Positions 36,170 to 45,252 are shown, counted from the first letter of the stretch. The stretch is DNA of 64,000 bases from Macrococcoides bohemicum (GCF_003259675.1 NZ_PZJG01000002.1:62001-126000), one strand, 5' to 3'. The notes: generated by a model from the sequence alone, not told the origin. Made by a program: numbers and translations.

Positions 36170-36724
36170 TTAAGCCATTCCGACATGACCAAGTATTATT
36201 TTCTGTACATATCCTTTTTCAACAACAAACTGTATACCGTTACCATTCAGGTTATAGATGTATACACCATCAACTTTTGATGGAATAGCTTTGTTGCCAT
36301 CTGATATGAGTTTTCCTTTAAACAGATAATCATTACCATATACTTTTTTTACGTTACTGATTTTCAGCTCTTTGTTCTTCAGGCCTAAAGTAGCTGTATA
36401 TGGATTTTTGTCCCCTTGTTTAAAGAACGTATAGTTCTGATCATATACTTCTTTTGTGTAACCTGTACCTGATACACCAGAGACAATACGCTTTAAATCA
36501 ACTTTATATTTATTAATCTTCACATTATTGACTTTTACAGCACGCACAAAGTCTTTATCTAATACAAATTTAGCATTTCCACTTGTGTATCCTGAATAAT
36601 TATAATAAGGCTTTTGAACCTTAACCATCTTCTGTTTAGCAAGTGCATCTTCACCCTGCACTACACCTAGAGACATTGTTGCGACTAATGTTGTTGCTCC
36701 TAAAACTTTTGCAAGTTTCTTCAT
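36170..36724 (-). CDS. isaB: IsaB-family secreted antigen
   Basis: A 184-aa exported protein: signal peptide about 1-30 (MKKLAKVLGATTLVATMSLG, with cleavage near ALAKQ), then an IsaB-like domain. The start of the mature protein (PYYNYSGYTSGNAKFVLDK) strongly resembles staphylococcal IsaB, and the C-terminal FVVEKGYVQKIILGH matches its FVV...VTVGH end. IsaB binds extracellular nucleic acid and is immunodominant in S. aureus. The start is the ATG after AGGAGTGGTAAAA. Confidence 0.85.
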   Translation of the reverse strand: MKKLAKVLGATTLVATMSLGVVQGEDALAKQKMVKVQKPYYNYSGYTSGNAKFVLDKDFVRAVKVNNVKINKYKVDLKRIVSGVSGTGYTKEVYDQNYTFFKQGDKNPYTATLGLKNKELKISNVKKVYGNDYLFKGKLISDGNKAIPSKVDGVYIYNLNGNGIQFVVEKGYVQKIILGHVGMA

Positions 36725-36805
36725 TTTTACCACTCCTAATAAACTATTTCCTAATGGCTCGCATATACGATTACTTTACCCTACTGCGAATACTTAAAAC
36801 ATCAC

Positions 36806-37987
36806 TTAACCTTTGCCCTTTAACATCGCATGCCAGTACATAAATGGAATCGCACGTTTCTTCACTTGATATAGCAATGGATTTGTCTTACCTTGATCAA
36901 TTGGCATCGACTCTTTCGGTTTCATATCATATCCGAATTCTGCGATAAATGCCTGTCCGTATTCAGTTGCTACAGGACATGCCGTTGCACCATCATAATG
37001 GCTAGATAACGGTCTATTATTCATTTGTGATAATAAGTTTTTCACAAGAATAGGCACTTGTTTCCTTACTGCAGCTCCCATCTTTACTGTTGGCAAGTTA
37101 GTACAATCACCTAAACCAAATACATTTAGATGACGCACATGCTGTAATGTATTTGGATCTACATCCAGCCATCCTTCAGCATCACTTAAAGTAGATTGCT
37201 TTACTACATCAGGTGCACTCATCGGCGGTGTAACGAGTAGCATCGAGAATGGCACCTCATATGTTTCCAAAGCAACTAAATCTTTAAAAGTAGCACGTTG
37301 GTTCTTACCATCAACTTTGATTAGTTCCTGATTCAATCCATACTCAATATCCTTATTATTCAAATGCATTTCAATATATGCTCTATACTTTTCTACAGGA
37401 AATAGCGTATCTCTTCCCGTCTTAAAGATTAAATGTGGTTGATCCTTTTTCTTGTCATGAACAAACTCATCAAAAGTAAATATTGAATTTTCTGGTGAGA
37501 CCCCGCCTTTAATTACTGATTTCGGTTTCGTTACAATAATATTGCCCTCATTTGTCTGTTTCAACGTCTTGTACGTATAGTCTAAATAATCATAAAGATA
37601 GTTCGTACATACACCATTCTTCCCTAAAGTATCTTCTAAACCTTCTATCTTATTGAAGTCAAGCTGGATGCCAAGCGCTACAACTAAATATTCATACATC
37701 ACATATTCACCATTATCCAAATGGACTTTACGTTCAACCGGCTGAATAAGTTTCACCTTTTGCTGTTCGTGATCAATTCCATTCGGTATAACTTTTTTCA
37801 TCGGCTTAACCGTATCTTTCTTCTTTTCATCCCCAGAACCTACCAGTGGCCAAGCTGGCTGATATGCATGTTTATCCGCATGATCAATAATAAGTATATC
37901 TTTTACCCCTGCATTTTTTAATCTACTTGCAGTTGATATACCACCAGCACCTGCTCCAAGTATTACAACTTTGTATTTTTTTATCAT
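36806..37987 (-). CDS. sqr: sulfide:quinone oxidoreductase-like FAD protein
   Basis: A 393-aa flavoprotein of the NDH-2/SQR group with an FAD-binding VVILGAGAGGIS (8-19), YEYLVVALG (98-106), NVFGLGDCTNLP (FAD aspartate) and a C-terminal membrane-association region. Cys127 (NGVCTNY) and Cys337 (TACPVATEY) correspond to SQR cysteines. The third position, usually Cys in a TPxKCAG motif, is Gly161 (SVIKGGVSPE). It would oxidise sulfide to polysulfide and pass electrons to menaquinone, but the missing cysteine makes the substrate less certain. No rhodanese or persulfide dioxygenase gene lies nearby. Confidence 0.8.
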   Translation of the reverse strand: MIKKYKVVILGAGAGGISTASRLKNAGVKDILIIDHADKHAYQPAWPLVGSGDEKKKDTVKPMKKVIPNGIDHEQQKVKLIQPVERKVHLDNGEYVMYEYLVVALGIQLDFNKIEGLEDTLGKNGVCTNYLYDYLDYTYKTLKQTNEGNIIVTKPKSVIKGGVSPENSIFTFDEFVHDKKKDQPHLIFKTGRDTLFPVEKYRAYIEMHLNNKDIEYGLNQELIKVDGKNQRATFKDLVALETYEVPFSMLLVTPPMSAPDVVKQSTLSDAEGWLDVDPNTLQHVRHLNVFGLGDCTNLPTVKMGAAVRKQVPILVKNLLSQMNNRPLSSHYDGATACPVATEYGQAFIAEFGYDMKPKESMPIDQGKTNPLLYQVKKRAIPFMYWHAMLKGKG

Positions 37988-38161
37988 TATCTCACCCCTT
38001 ATAAAATATGTTTATTCTTTTTAATACCCTTAATACACTTTTCTATTCATTTTGCATATACCTCACATGATAAATTGACTATTGGTATAATAAAATGAGT
38101 AGGCTTTTAATAGAAAGATTATTTTTAATACATATTACTCATTATTATGTCGCAATTAATC

Positions 38162-38184
38162 TATAATTGAGTCTATATCTAGAC
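38162..38184 (+). promoter_or_regulatory. -10 element and operator-like palindrome upstream of the HrtBA-like genes
   Basis: TATAAT (38162-38167) is followed by GTCTATATCTAGAC (38171-38184), a near-perfect palindrome at the expected transcription start. It could be a repressor site. It does not look like the HssR direct repeat known from S. aureus hrtAB. Confidence 0.35.
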
Positions 38185-38213
38185 ATTAAATTTTATAGAA
38201 ATGAGGAAAACAG

Positions 38214-39263
38214 ATGTTCTTAGCCTGGAAAGAAATCATGCATAACAAACTCAAGTTCTCACTGATTATCGGTGTACTTGTTTTAATTTCATATTTATTA
38301 TTTTTAATATCCGGACTATCCAATGGCTTAATGGGAATGAACAGAGAAGCAATTGATAAATGGAATCCAGATGCAATTGTCGTCACGAAAGAATCTAACA
38401 GAAACTTAGCACAATCTTTAATGGAGAAAGATGCATTAGATAATAAGTTCGATAAAATTGCTCCAATTAAGAATCTTGCAGTGATCATCGCAAAAGGTGA
38501 TAAAAAACAAAATACATTATTATTCGGGATAGATAAAGACACATTCATCAATCCTAATATTACAGAAGGTAAGTCATTTAACGATGATTACGAAGTGGTT
38601 GCGAACGATAGTTTAAAACAAAAAGGCTTTAAACTCGGAGATACTGTTGATATTGCAGGTAGTGATGAAGATTTAAAGATTGTTGGATTTACCAATAACG
38701 CAAAATATAATGCAGCGAATGTGTTGTACAGTAATAATGCATCTGCAGACAAACTTTCTATGAACCGTTTGAAAGATAAAGCGAATGCATTTTTAATTAA
38801 AGATTCGAATTATAAAGCACAAAAAATCGATAGTGACTTTGAAGCAATTGATAAAGAAACGTTTATTACTAAGTTGCCAGGTTACACAGAACAAAAGCTG
38901 ACGCTAGATGTCATGAGTTATTTCTTATTTACGATTGCAACATTTATTATCGGGATATTCCTTTATATATTAACGATTCAAAAAGCACCCGTATTTGGTC
39001 TACTTAAAGCACAAGGGATTAGCAATGGCTTCTTAGCGCGATCATTAATCATCCAGACGTTAATCTTATCAGTTATCGCTGTCGTCATTGCACTGATACT
39101 TACTATAATCACTGCTAACATTATACCTGATGTTGTACCAATAAAGTTTGTATGGTCAATGATTGGAATTTATGCCGGCGTTATTATATTAACAGCGATT
39201 ATCGGTGGATTATTCTCTATCCGTTCAATCCAAAAAGTAGATCCATTAAAAACGATAGGATAA
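38214..39263 (+). CDS. FtsX/MacB-type ABC transporter permease (HrtB-like)
   Basis: A 349-aa permease with one N-terminal membrane segment (about 15-38), an extracytoplasmic domain (about 40-235) and three C-terminal segments, the topology of HrtB and DevC. The 221-aa ATPase gene follows after 9 nt. Subunit sizes match the S. aureus heme exporter HrtBA (351 and 221 aa), but the order is reversed and no HssRS sensor lies beside it, so heme as substrate is only a possibility. Confidence 0.82.
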   Translation: MFLAWKEIMHNKLKFSLIIGVLVLISYLLFLISGLSNGLMGMNREAIDKWNPDAIVVTKESNRNLAQSLMEKDALDNKFDKIAPIKNLAVIIAKGDKKQNTLLFGIDKDTFINPNITEGKSFNDDYEVVANDSLKQKGFKLGDTVDIAGSDEDLKIVGFTNNAKYNAANVLYSNNASADKLSMNRLKDKANAFLIKDSNYKAQKIDSDFEAIDKETFITKLPGYTEQKLTLDVMSYFLFTIATFIIGIFLYILTIQKAPVFGLLKAQGISNGFLARSLIIQTLILSVIAVVIALILTIITANIIPDVVPIKFVWSMIGIYAGVIILTAIIGGLFSIRSIQKVDPLKTIG

Positions 39264-39272
39264 GGTGAGCAT

Positions 39273-39938
39273 ATGGTATTAACATTAAAAGAAGTTAACA
39301 AATCATTTGGTAAAGACCAAACTTATGTCGAAGCATTAAAACCCGTTGATTTCCATATCAATGCAGGAGAAATGGTAGCTGTCATCGGCCCATCAGGTTC
39401 TGGTAAAAGTACATTCTTAACCATCGCCGGATTACTTCAGCAACCAACAAACGGTACAATAATAATCGATAATGATGATGTAAGTAAACTTTCAGAGAAA
39501 CAACGCGCGAAACTACGTCTTAAAAAGATAGGTTTTATATTACAGTCGTCAAATTTAGTCCCTTTCTTAAAGGTGAAAGATCAGTTTAAGCTACTAGACA
39601 AAGTGAATAAAAATCATATTGAAACAGCTGAATTTCAAAGTCAGGTAAAACAACTAGGCCTTGAAAATGTGCTCAATCAATTCCCTGCTGAACTCTCAGG
39701 CGGACAACGTCAACGTGTTGCAATTCTTAAAGCGATGTACACTAACCCTTCGCTTATTCTGGCTGATGAACCGACAGCAAGTTTAGATGGGAAACGTGCA
39801 GTTGAAGTGATTCAAATGATTCGTACAATCGTTAAAGACAGTAATAAAGCAGCGATTGTTGTAACGCATGATACGAGGTTACTTGAGTATTTCGATAAAG
39901 TGTACCATATGGAAGATGGGATACTAGAACAACAGTAA
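39273..39938 (+). CDS. ABC transporter ATPase (HrtA/LolD-like)
   Basis: A 221-aa ATPase with Walker A (GPSGSGKST), Q-loop (ILQSSNLVPF), signature (LSGGQRQR), Walker B (LILADEPTASLD) and H-loop (VVTHD). It is coupled to the HrtB-like permease directly upstream and followed 12 nt later by a zinc-finger gene. It belongs to the MacB/LolD/HrtA export group. Confidence 0.9.
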   Translation: MVLTLKEVNKSFGKDQTYVEALKPVDFHINAGEMVAVIGPSGSGKSTFLTIAGLLQQPTNGTIIIDNDDVSKLSEKQRAKLRLKKIGFILQSSNLVPFLKVKDQFKLLDKVNKNHIETAEFQSQVKQLGLENVLNQFPAELSGGQRQRVAILKAMYTNPSLILADEPTASLDGKRAVEVIQMIRTIVKDSNKAAIVVTHDTRLLEYFDKVYHMEDGILEQQ

Positions 39939-39950
39939 GAGGTGAAATAT

Positions 39951-40271
39951 ATGACGGAACACCTTATAGAAGGTATAGCGGTGGATGAACAAGGAAGATG
40001 TGCCCATTATAACGCGCCAGTAGACATAGTGTGCTATAAATTTCCTGATAGCAATACATATTACCCCTGTCATTTATGTTATGAAGAGATTAATCATAAA
40101 TCTCCAGCTGAAAAATATCCGATACATTCTGAAGTGCCAGCAGTTTTATGTGGTGTTTGCCAAACAGAGATTCCAATTAATCAATATGTAAATGTTACTC
40201 AATGTCCAAACTGTACGCATCCATTCAATCCAGGATGTAAAAATCACTTTCACTATTATTTTGAAATTTAA
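39951..40271 (+). CDS. CHY-type zinc-finger protein
   Basis: A 106-aa cysteine/histidine-rich protein: CAHYNAPVDIVCYKF, YPCHLCYEE, LCGVCQTEI, CPNCTHPFNPGC and KNHFHYYF, enough to bind three zinc ions in a CHY fold. Such domains occur in Hot13-like zinc chaperones and Pirh2-type proteins. It is the third gene of the HrtBA-like operon, starting at the ATG after GAGGTG. The combination suggests metal or metalloporphyrin handling. A bidirectional hairpin follows. Confidence 0.85.
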   Translation: MTEHLIEGIAVDEQGRCAHYNAPVDIVCYKFPDSNTYYPCHLCYEEINHKSPAEKYPIHSEVPAVLCGVCQTEIPINQYVNVTQCPNCTHPFNPGCKNHFHYYFEI

Positions 40272-40272
40272 T

Positions 40273-40309
40273 AAGCACAAGGAAGGAATTAAACTCCTTT
40301 CTTGTGCTT
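40273..40309. terminator. bidirectional terminator
   Basis: A 15-bp stem AAGCACAAGGAAGGA / TCCTTTCTTGTGCTT with one mismatch and a 7-nt loop between convergent genes. Confidence 0.9.
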
Positions 40310-40354
40310 TTAATCATATTATATATTCATCTTATGGGAATAACTTTTAGCGCT

Positions 40355-41785
40355 TTATTTTTCCTGTATTCGCATCGTTCTGTCCTCAAGATATTTTGAA
40401 TCTAACGTCTTAGCAAGTATCTTAGTTTCTAATCCAAATAATGACATCACAATAAGGTGGATACGTGCCTGTGTAATAGAGTAAATAAACCATGGCAGTG
40501 ACGGCTCATATTCATGGATAGCAATTAAACACTCATTTGTATCAAGGATACGTCTGAATTCCAGGCGTGCACGACTATTATCACTCACTTTAGCAAATTT
40601 ACCGCCTTTAATAAAGAATAGCACTCTATTTTCTGAAGAGCGTTCTTTTGAATTCTCTAGTACTAATATCGGATCTTTAAAGATCGGTAATGTAATACTC
40701 AAAACCCCATTTTCTATCGATGTATTAATAAATGAGTAACCAATACGAGATAACCAATTGACATAGTAATTTGCAGTCTGTTCAATCGACCAGCTTGACG
40801 GAATTGTAATACGTTGAACAGATTTAACATCATTTTTCTTTAACTGTGTCGCAATAGATGGTGCAGATTTCTTCTTCTCTTTATCTTTACTTTCTGAAAG
40901 TGCAATTGCTATACTTTCATCTAAAGGTGTTGGTGCATTCGAAATGCCTTCTACATAATTCCTCTTAGATGGCGTCATGTCATGAACGAGACTATCAATT
41001 AATGGATAAACTAACTCCTTAGGCTCCCCAGTTATTAACGATACCGGTAATTTAGTAGCCCATACTGGAATAAACGGTACATCTAACATCGGGAGTTTCT
41101 TGACCATTACTTTAGCTGTAGCTTCAAACATACCTTTATAATCTGTAACATTATGATATATATCAATTACTTCGTTGGTTTCGGGTTTACGCGTTACTAA
41201 AGTAGCTAAACCTTTTACAACATCTTTAAGTGCTACCGGTGCTGTTTTACTGTAAGCCCATTTTGGTAGCACAAGTGCTGGTAAACGTTTCGTTAGTTTC
41301 TTTAATATTGGGAAAGACGAGCCTTTAGGTCCGATAATAAGTCCAGCTCGTAATGTTGATACTGGTACTCCATAAGATCCAAGAATCTTTTCACATTCCT
41401 TACGACTGTATAAATGATCAGATAAATTCGTATCGTCTTCATCCGGCATAATACCACTCATAAAAATGATGTGTTTTACGCCCTGATTTTTAGCAGCACG
41501 GGCAAAGTTATCCGCCAATATCGCATCCATGTCCATAAATGACGCTTGAGTCAGCTTTGCTGAAGGCATCATAGAGTGTACAAGATAGATCGCAGTATGA
41601 ACGCCCTCCATCGCTTCTTCTACATCTTTCAAAGAGAAGAGATCAACCTTCTTCCATGTTACATTTTTTTCGTTTTCTTTATTATCTATACTGCGTGAAG
41701 CAGCTATGATTTCATAGTCTTCTTTAAGTTGTTTAAGTAAGTTGCCACCAATATAACCGGAAGCACCTGTAAGTAAAATCTTCAT
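40355..41785 (-). CDS. atypical NAD(P)-dependent SDR (NmrA/epimerase-like) with C-terminal extension
   Basis: A 476-aa cytoplasmic protein. A Rossmann domain (about 1-290) carries TGASGYIGGNL (7-17) and a YSRKE segment with the catalytic-type Tyr-x-x-x-Lys replaced by Tyr-Ser-Arg-Lys. A C-terminal domain (about 310-476) resembles the lipid/START-like extension of such SDRs. It may use a quinone or flavin-linked substrate; this is not resolved. Single gene, convergent with the CHY operon. Confidence 0.8.
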   Translation of the reverse strand: MKILLTGASGYIGGNLLKQLKEDYEIIAASRSIDNKENEKNVTWKKVDLFSLKDVEEAMEGVHTAIYLVHSMMPSAKLTQASFMDMDAILADNFARAAKNQGVKHIIFMSGIMPDEDDTNLSDHLYSRKECEKILGSYGVPVSTLRAGLIIGPKGSSFPILKKLTKRLPALVLPKWAYSKTAPVALKDVVKGLATLVTRKPETNEVIDIYHNVTDYKGMFEATAKVMVKKLPMLDVPFIPVWATKLPVSLITGEPKELVYPLIDSLVHDMTPSKRNYVEGISNAPTPLDESIAIALSESKDKEKKKSAPSIATQLKKNDVKSVQRITIPSSWSIEQTANYYVNWLSRIGYSFINTSIENGVLSITLPIFKDPILVLENSKERSSENRVLFFIKGGKFAKVSDNSRARLEFRRILDTNECLIAIHEYEPSLPWFIYSITQARIHLIVMSLFGLETKILAKTLDSKYLEDRTMRIQEK

Positions 41786-41883
41786 GAATATTCCTCCCCT
41801 TTTTTCTAATACTCTTCAATACCCCAAAGCGAATGTATTAACCATTTTTTTCAAATAAAAAGTCATTATTCTTTTTAAGAGCG

Positions 41884-42096
41884 TTGCATTGTTTTTCACA
41901 CGTAATAGATGGATTCTCAATCGTACCTGACGCCTCTCATGATGGTGTTAAAGACTTTGTAGAACTTGTTGTTCCTATATTGCAAGAACGCGGATTATTC
42001 CATACAGAATATGAAGGTGAAACATTACGTGAGAATCTAGGTGTTTCTTATGAGTATGGATTGAATCACTTGAAAAGTATAAAGAGTAAGTGCTGA
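41884..42096 (+). pseudogene. C-terminal remnant of an FMN-dependent luciferase-like monooxygenase
   Basis: About 60 residues (DGFSIVP through GVSYEYG) resemble the C-terminus of NtaA/SnaA/DszA-type monooxygenases, including VVPILQERGLFHTEYEG. No upstream coding part of such an enzyme exists before it; the preceding 98 bp is AT-rich and non-coding. It is therefore a truncated gene remnant. Confidence 0.75.
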
Positions 42097-42153
42097 TAAA
42101 TATCAATTACCAGCACTTACTCTTTATTTTACCTATTTAAGTTACTCTCACAA

Positions 42154-42535
42154 TTACTTTTTTATAAATTCAATATATTGCTTCTTACCTTCTATCAATT
42201 CACTCTCAGTTGCATGATTGACCGTACCGTACTGCGCAAAGTGTCCAACATAATTTGTTCCAACATAATGGAACGTTGATTCAAATGGTGTAAGTAATTC
42301 ATTTAATGTAAACTTATTGAATCCTTCTGCAGTGTAATCCGATTCCGGACTACCTACAGTGACAGCTAACCCAAATAACTTACCATTTAGTTTTGTGCCT
42401 TTAGGTCCATATGCATAATTAAATAAGAACACTTCATCAAAATATTGTTTTAATAATGGTGGGCTGCTGTACCAATAGAAAGGAAATTAAAAGATTACTT
42501 TACCGTACTTTAGCAACCTCTGTGAACAACCCGGA
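42154..42535 (-). pseudogene. NAD(P)H oxidoreductase (flavodoxin-2, KefF/MdaB-like), disrupted
   Basis: The 3' part encodes FPFYWYSSPPLLKQYFDEVF then FLFNYAYGPKG, typical of NAD(P)H:quinone oxidoreductases. The frame continues upstream as LKYGKVIF, then a TAA at 42487-42489 where relatives have glutamine (IFQFPFYWY). The N-terminal third of the gene is missing; the flavin oxidoreductase gene ends directly upstream. Confidence 0.8.
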
Positions 42536-42541
42536 TGATTA

Positions 42542-43753
42542 TTATCTTCTTCTTTTCGTGAATGCTCTTGCACCATGTGTTTTAGCAAGGTCAAATAATG
42601 GACTCCATGCATTTGTGTGTACTACCGGCATTTGATCATTACCTAACTTTCTAATTTGCTGCTCGTAATAAGCAATGCCGATAAATCCGCCTAACATTTT
42701 ATCCAACGCTTTTACTTTAGTTGTCAGTCTCGGAATCGTCATATCTTCATACGTTCCATTCTGAAGTTGATTTGGTAATTCAGGGTTTAATACGAGTGGG
42801 CGTGCAATGCCGATCATCGCTACTTTGGTATTTGTAATCGCATCAATCATACTTTCTTGTTTGCGGAATCCTCCGATAACTGAGATTGGCACATCTACTA
42901 TCTCACTGATTTGTTTTGCATAATCTAAAAAGTATACTTCCCCATCACCCATCATTTCAGGTTTCTCATAATCTCCACCTGAAATTTCAATATGATCAAT
43001 ACCTAATTCAGCCATTTTCTTAATGACTGCAATTGAATCATCTAACGAGAATCCTTTATCATTGAAGTCTGTTGAATTGATCTTCAGGCTGATCGGGAAA
43101 TCTTCACCTAACGCTGCTCTCATTCCTGTGTAAATATCAATTAAGAATTGCATACGTTTCTCTAATGTTCCGCCATATTCATCAAAGCGATGATTGTCTC
43201 TTGATGATAAGAACTGACTTACTAAATAACCGTGTGCACCATGAATCTGAACACCAGTAAATCCTGCTTGCTTCGCTACTACTGCTGCTGTAACAAAGCG
43301 TTCAATCGTCTCTTTAATTTCATTGATTGTCATTTCACGCGGTGGATTAAATGCACTACCTGCATCTCCTCCAATCGGGATCGCACTTGGCGCGATTGGC
43401 TGCTTTGATACGGATTTAGGGCTTTGTTTACCTGGATGATTGATTTGCATCCAAATATGACTACCATTGCGTTTACCAGCGTCTGCCCAACGTGTTAATA
43501 TATCTAAATCTCTATCATCTTCAATGACGACGTTGCCAGGCTCACCAAGATAGCGTCTATCTACCATAACATTTCCTGTAAGTGACATCCCTATGCCACC
43601 ATCAGCCCAATGTTCATAAGCATTAACCAGCGCTTCAGTCGGACGATGTGTTTTGTCACCCATCCCTTCGCTCATCGCACCTTTATATAATCTATTTTTT
43701 ATCGTTACACCATTTTTTAATACAAGTGGTTCGAATAATTTGTCTACTGACAT
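42542..43753 (-). CDS. NADH:flavin oxidoreductase, Old Yellow Enzyme family
   Basis: A 403-aa FMN-barrel enzyme: KNRLYKGAMSEGM near the N-terminus, QINHPGKQS, the active-site GVQIHGAHGYLVSQFLS (HGAH), RDNHRFDEYGG and the phosphate-binding IGIARPL. It would reduce electrophilic alkenes or nitro-compounds with NAD(P)H. The start ATG (MSVDKLF) follows AGGAGTG. It lies beside two decayed oxidoreductase genes, hinting at a former xenobiotic/flavin cluster. Confidence 0.9.
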   Translation of the reverse strand: MSVDKLFEPLVLKNGVTIKNRLYKGAMSEGMGDKTHRPTEALVNAYEHWADGGIGMSLTGNVMVDRRYLGEPGNVVIEDDRDLDILTRWADAGKRNGSHIWMQINHPGKQSPKSVSKQPIAPSAIPIGGDAGSAFNPPREMTINEIKETIERFVTAAVVAKQAGFTGVQIHGAHGYLVSQFLSSRDNHRFDEYGGTLEKRMQFLIDIYTGMRAALGEDFPISLKINSTDFNDKGFSLDDSIAVIKKMAELGIDHIEISGGDYEKPEMMGDGEVYFLDYAKQISEIVDVPISVIGGFRKQESMIDAITNTKVAMIGIARPLVLNPELPNQLQNGTYEDMTIPRLTTKVKALDKMLGGFIGIAYYEQQIRKLGNDQMPVVHTNAWSPLFDLAKTHGARAFTKRRR

Positions 43754-43865
43754 GTATTTCACTCCTAATATTATTTTATATAATTACTTTTTTATCATCA
43801 ATTATCGATATTATTATTTTATTAATGTCGACTTTAATATCTTTACTATATATTATTTGACGTTA

Positions 43866-44177
43866 TTATAAATCATTCAACTGACTTAGACGGTGCTCCA
43901 ATGCTTCAAAGTCTATAATACGTGCTTGTCTATGAAATTCTCTACCTTGTGCGTTTAATATAATGACCGGTGCAGTAAATAGAGACAACTGTCCTGCCGC
44001 TTCCGGGATTTCATTAACTAAAATCTTTGCGCTCGGTATATCATAATTTTCTAACAATCGTTCTACTTTCGGAAGGTCTGCGTGACAAACGCTACATCCT
44101 TCACTCATTACATATAATACAAACTTCTCTTGATTCATTTTATCTACCAATGTGTCATAATCCTTAATGTGTTCCAT
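43866..44177 (-). CDS. thioredoxin-like protein with CSVC active site
   Basis: A 103-aa thioredoxin-fold protein with the redox motif SEGCSVCHADLP (cysteines separated by Ser-Val) and the cis-proline region FTAPVIIL. It is related to YtpP-type thiol proteins and acts in the cytoplasm since no signal peptide is present. The start is the ATG after GGAGGTGTGGTA. It lies between the OYE and PaiB genes and may share their redox context. Confidence 0.88.
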   Translation of the reverse strand: MEHIKDYDTLVDKMNQEKFVLYVMSEGCSVCHADLPKVERLLENYDIPSAKILVNEIPEAAGQLSLFTAPVIILNAQGREFHRQARIIDFEALEHRLSQLNDL

Positions 44178-44274
44178 TACCACACCTCCAAAGTGGTATC
44201 ATCATACTACGTTTTATTTTTTTATTCATTTTATTTGCTTATTTTATAATCAATAACCTGTATTTATTTATCCT

Positions 44275-44886
44275 TTATATCGTTCTTCTCTTCTCCATCT
44301 CATCAGCTAAGCGGTTATCATCCTGATTATCACTATCACGTAAATTCAAGACGATATTTTTATAATCTTTGTCACTTCTATTCTGACTTAGTTTATATTT
44401 AAGACTCGCTTCACGAACCTTTACTTTATATCCGATAACACCTTTTGCTTGTTTTAATACATCTTCACTTAATGTATCGAACGTTCTTGCATTTTCACCT
44501 GTTTCATATTGATCAGTCAAACGTTTTAAGTCCTTCATCAGCTCATCTTGATCGAGTACAGCACATTCCCCTTTTAGCTGCGCTGCCTGATAATTCCATG
44601 TTGATACCTCTTCTTGTTCATACCAAGAAGACGATACATAACCATGTGCACCGGTAAATTGAATCAGTACATTATCATTGTTTGTAAGCGTTTTATTTTG
44701 TGGATTCGGTCTTGCTAAATGAAATGACAACACAATTTCATCATCAACTACATCAACCAATACTGGTACTTGGGATGCGTAAGGCACATCATTATGTGAT
44801 GATATAACTGTTGCAAATGGATTTCTAAGTAAGAAAGTAATCAAAGCATTGAAATCTTCTACTTTAAATAATTTTGGTAAAAACAT
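44275..44886 (-). CDS. paiB: FMN-binding PaiB-family protein
   Basis: A 203-aa split-barrel flavin-binding protein of the PaiB family (FLPKLFKVEDF, then PYASQVPVL, LSFHLARPNPQ, QFTGAHGYVSSSWY and GVIGYKVKV). In B. subtilis PaiB was described as a negative regulator of sporulation and protease genes, but it has no obvious DNA-binding domain. The ATG follows AGGGGATG. A PaiA acetyltransferase gene is not adjacent. Confidence 0.88.
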   Translation of the reverse strand: MFLPKLFKVEDFNALITFLLRNPFATVISSHNDVPYASQVPVLVDVVDDEIVLSFHLARPNPQNKTLTNNDNVLIQFTGAHGYVSSSWYEQEEVSTWNYQAAQLKGECAVLDQDELMKDLKRLTDQYETGENARTFDTLSEDVLKQAKGVIGYKVKVREASLKYKLSQNRSDKDYKNIVLNLRDSDNQDDNRLADEMEKRRTI

Positions 44887-44927
44887 AAGAACATCCCCTA
44901 ACAACTATTATTTATTTATTTAATAGA

Positions 44928-45014
44928 CTACCATTCTTTAATGTGCCCTTCATCTCTTAAAGCGTTTAATCGATTTGTTACATCTACGTTTATTACGTTT
45001 GATTCTTGTTTCAT
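44928..45014 (-). CDS. possible 28-aa small protein in the formate dehydrogenase upstream region
   Basis: An ATG-to-TAG frame encodes MKQESNVINVDVT followed by NRLNALRDEGHIKEW, with a protein-like composition and an amphipathic C-terminal helix. Its Shine-Dalgarno is poor, and the frame remains open for another 19 codons upstream without an initiator of good quality. It could be a micropeptide or the 3' end of a lost gene. Confidence 0.25.
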   Translation of the reverse strand: MKQESNVINVDVTNRLNALRDEGHIKEW

Positions 45015-45224
45015 TACTTGCACACTATCTTTCTCACTATTTATGTAAAAACTTAAAATACAAAGAGAAACTCACGATTTGGATGATCGTATGGATCATT
45101 GTATATACCGTATATTTTAGTATTCATGTTATATAATTCGAAAGCGATTATAATAAGAATTATTTGTCATAAAATATTCTTCAGAAGTATTATTAAATTT
45201 TATGTATTTTCTTTAAACATTATT

Positions 45225-45252
45225 TTGAATATTTATCAATTAGTCGTATAAT
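45225..45252 (+). promoter_or_regulatory. formate dehydrogenase operon promoter
   Basis: -35 TTGAAT (45225-45230) and -10 TATAAT (45247-45252) with a 16-nt spacer, 54 bp before the start codon. The rest of the 44887-45306 gap is AT-rich and shows nothing else beyond the small reading frame. Confidence 0.6.

Noticed and set aside
38186-38551. 121-codon minus-strand frame over the HrtB-like permease start
   Set aside because: Antisense to a well-supported gene with proper start and coupling.
39273-39938. S. aureus-type HrtA heme exporter assigned outright
   Set aside because: Subunit order is reversed and the HssRS two-component genes and HssR repeats are absent, so the name is kept as HrtA-like only.
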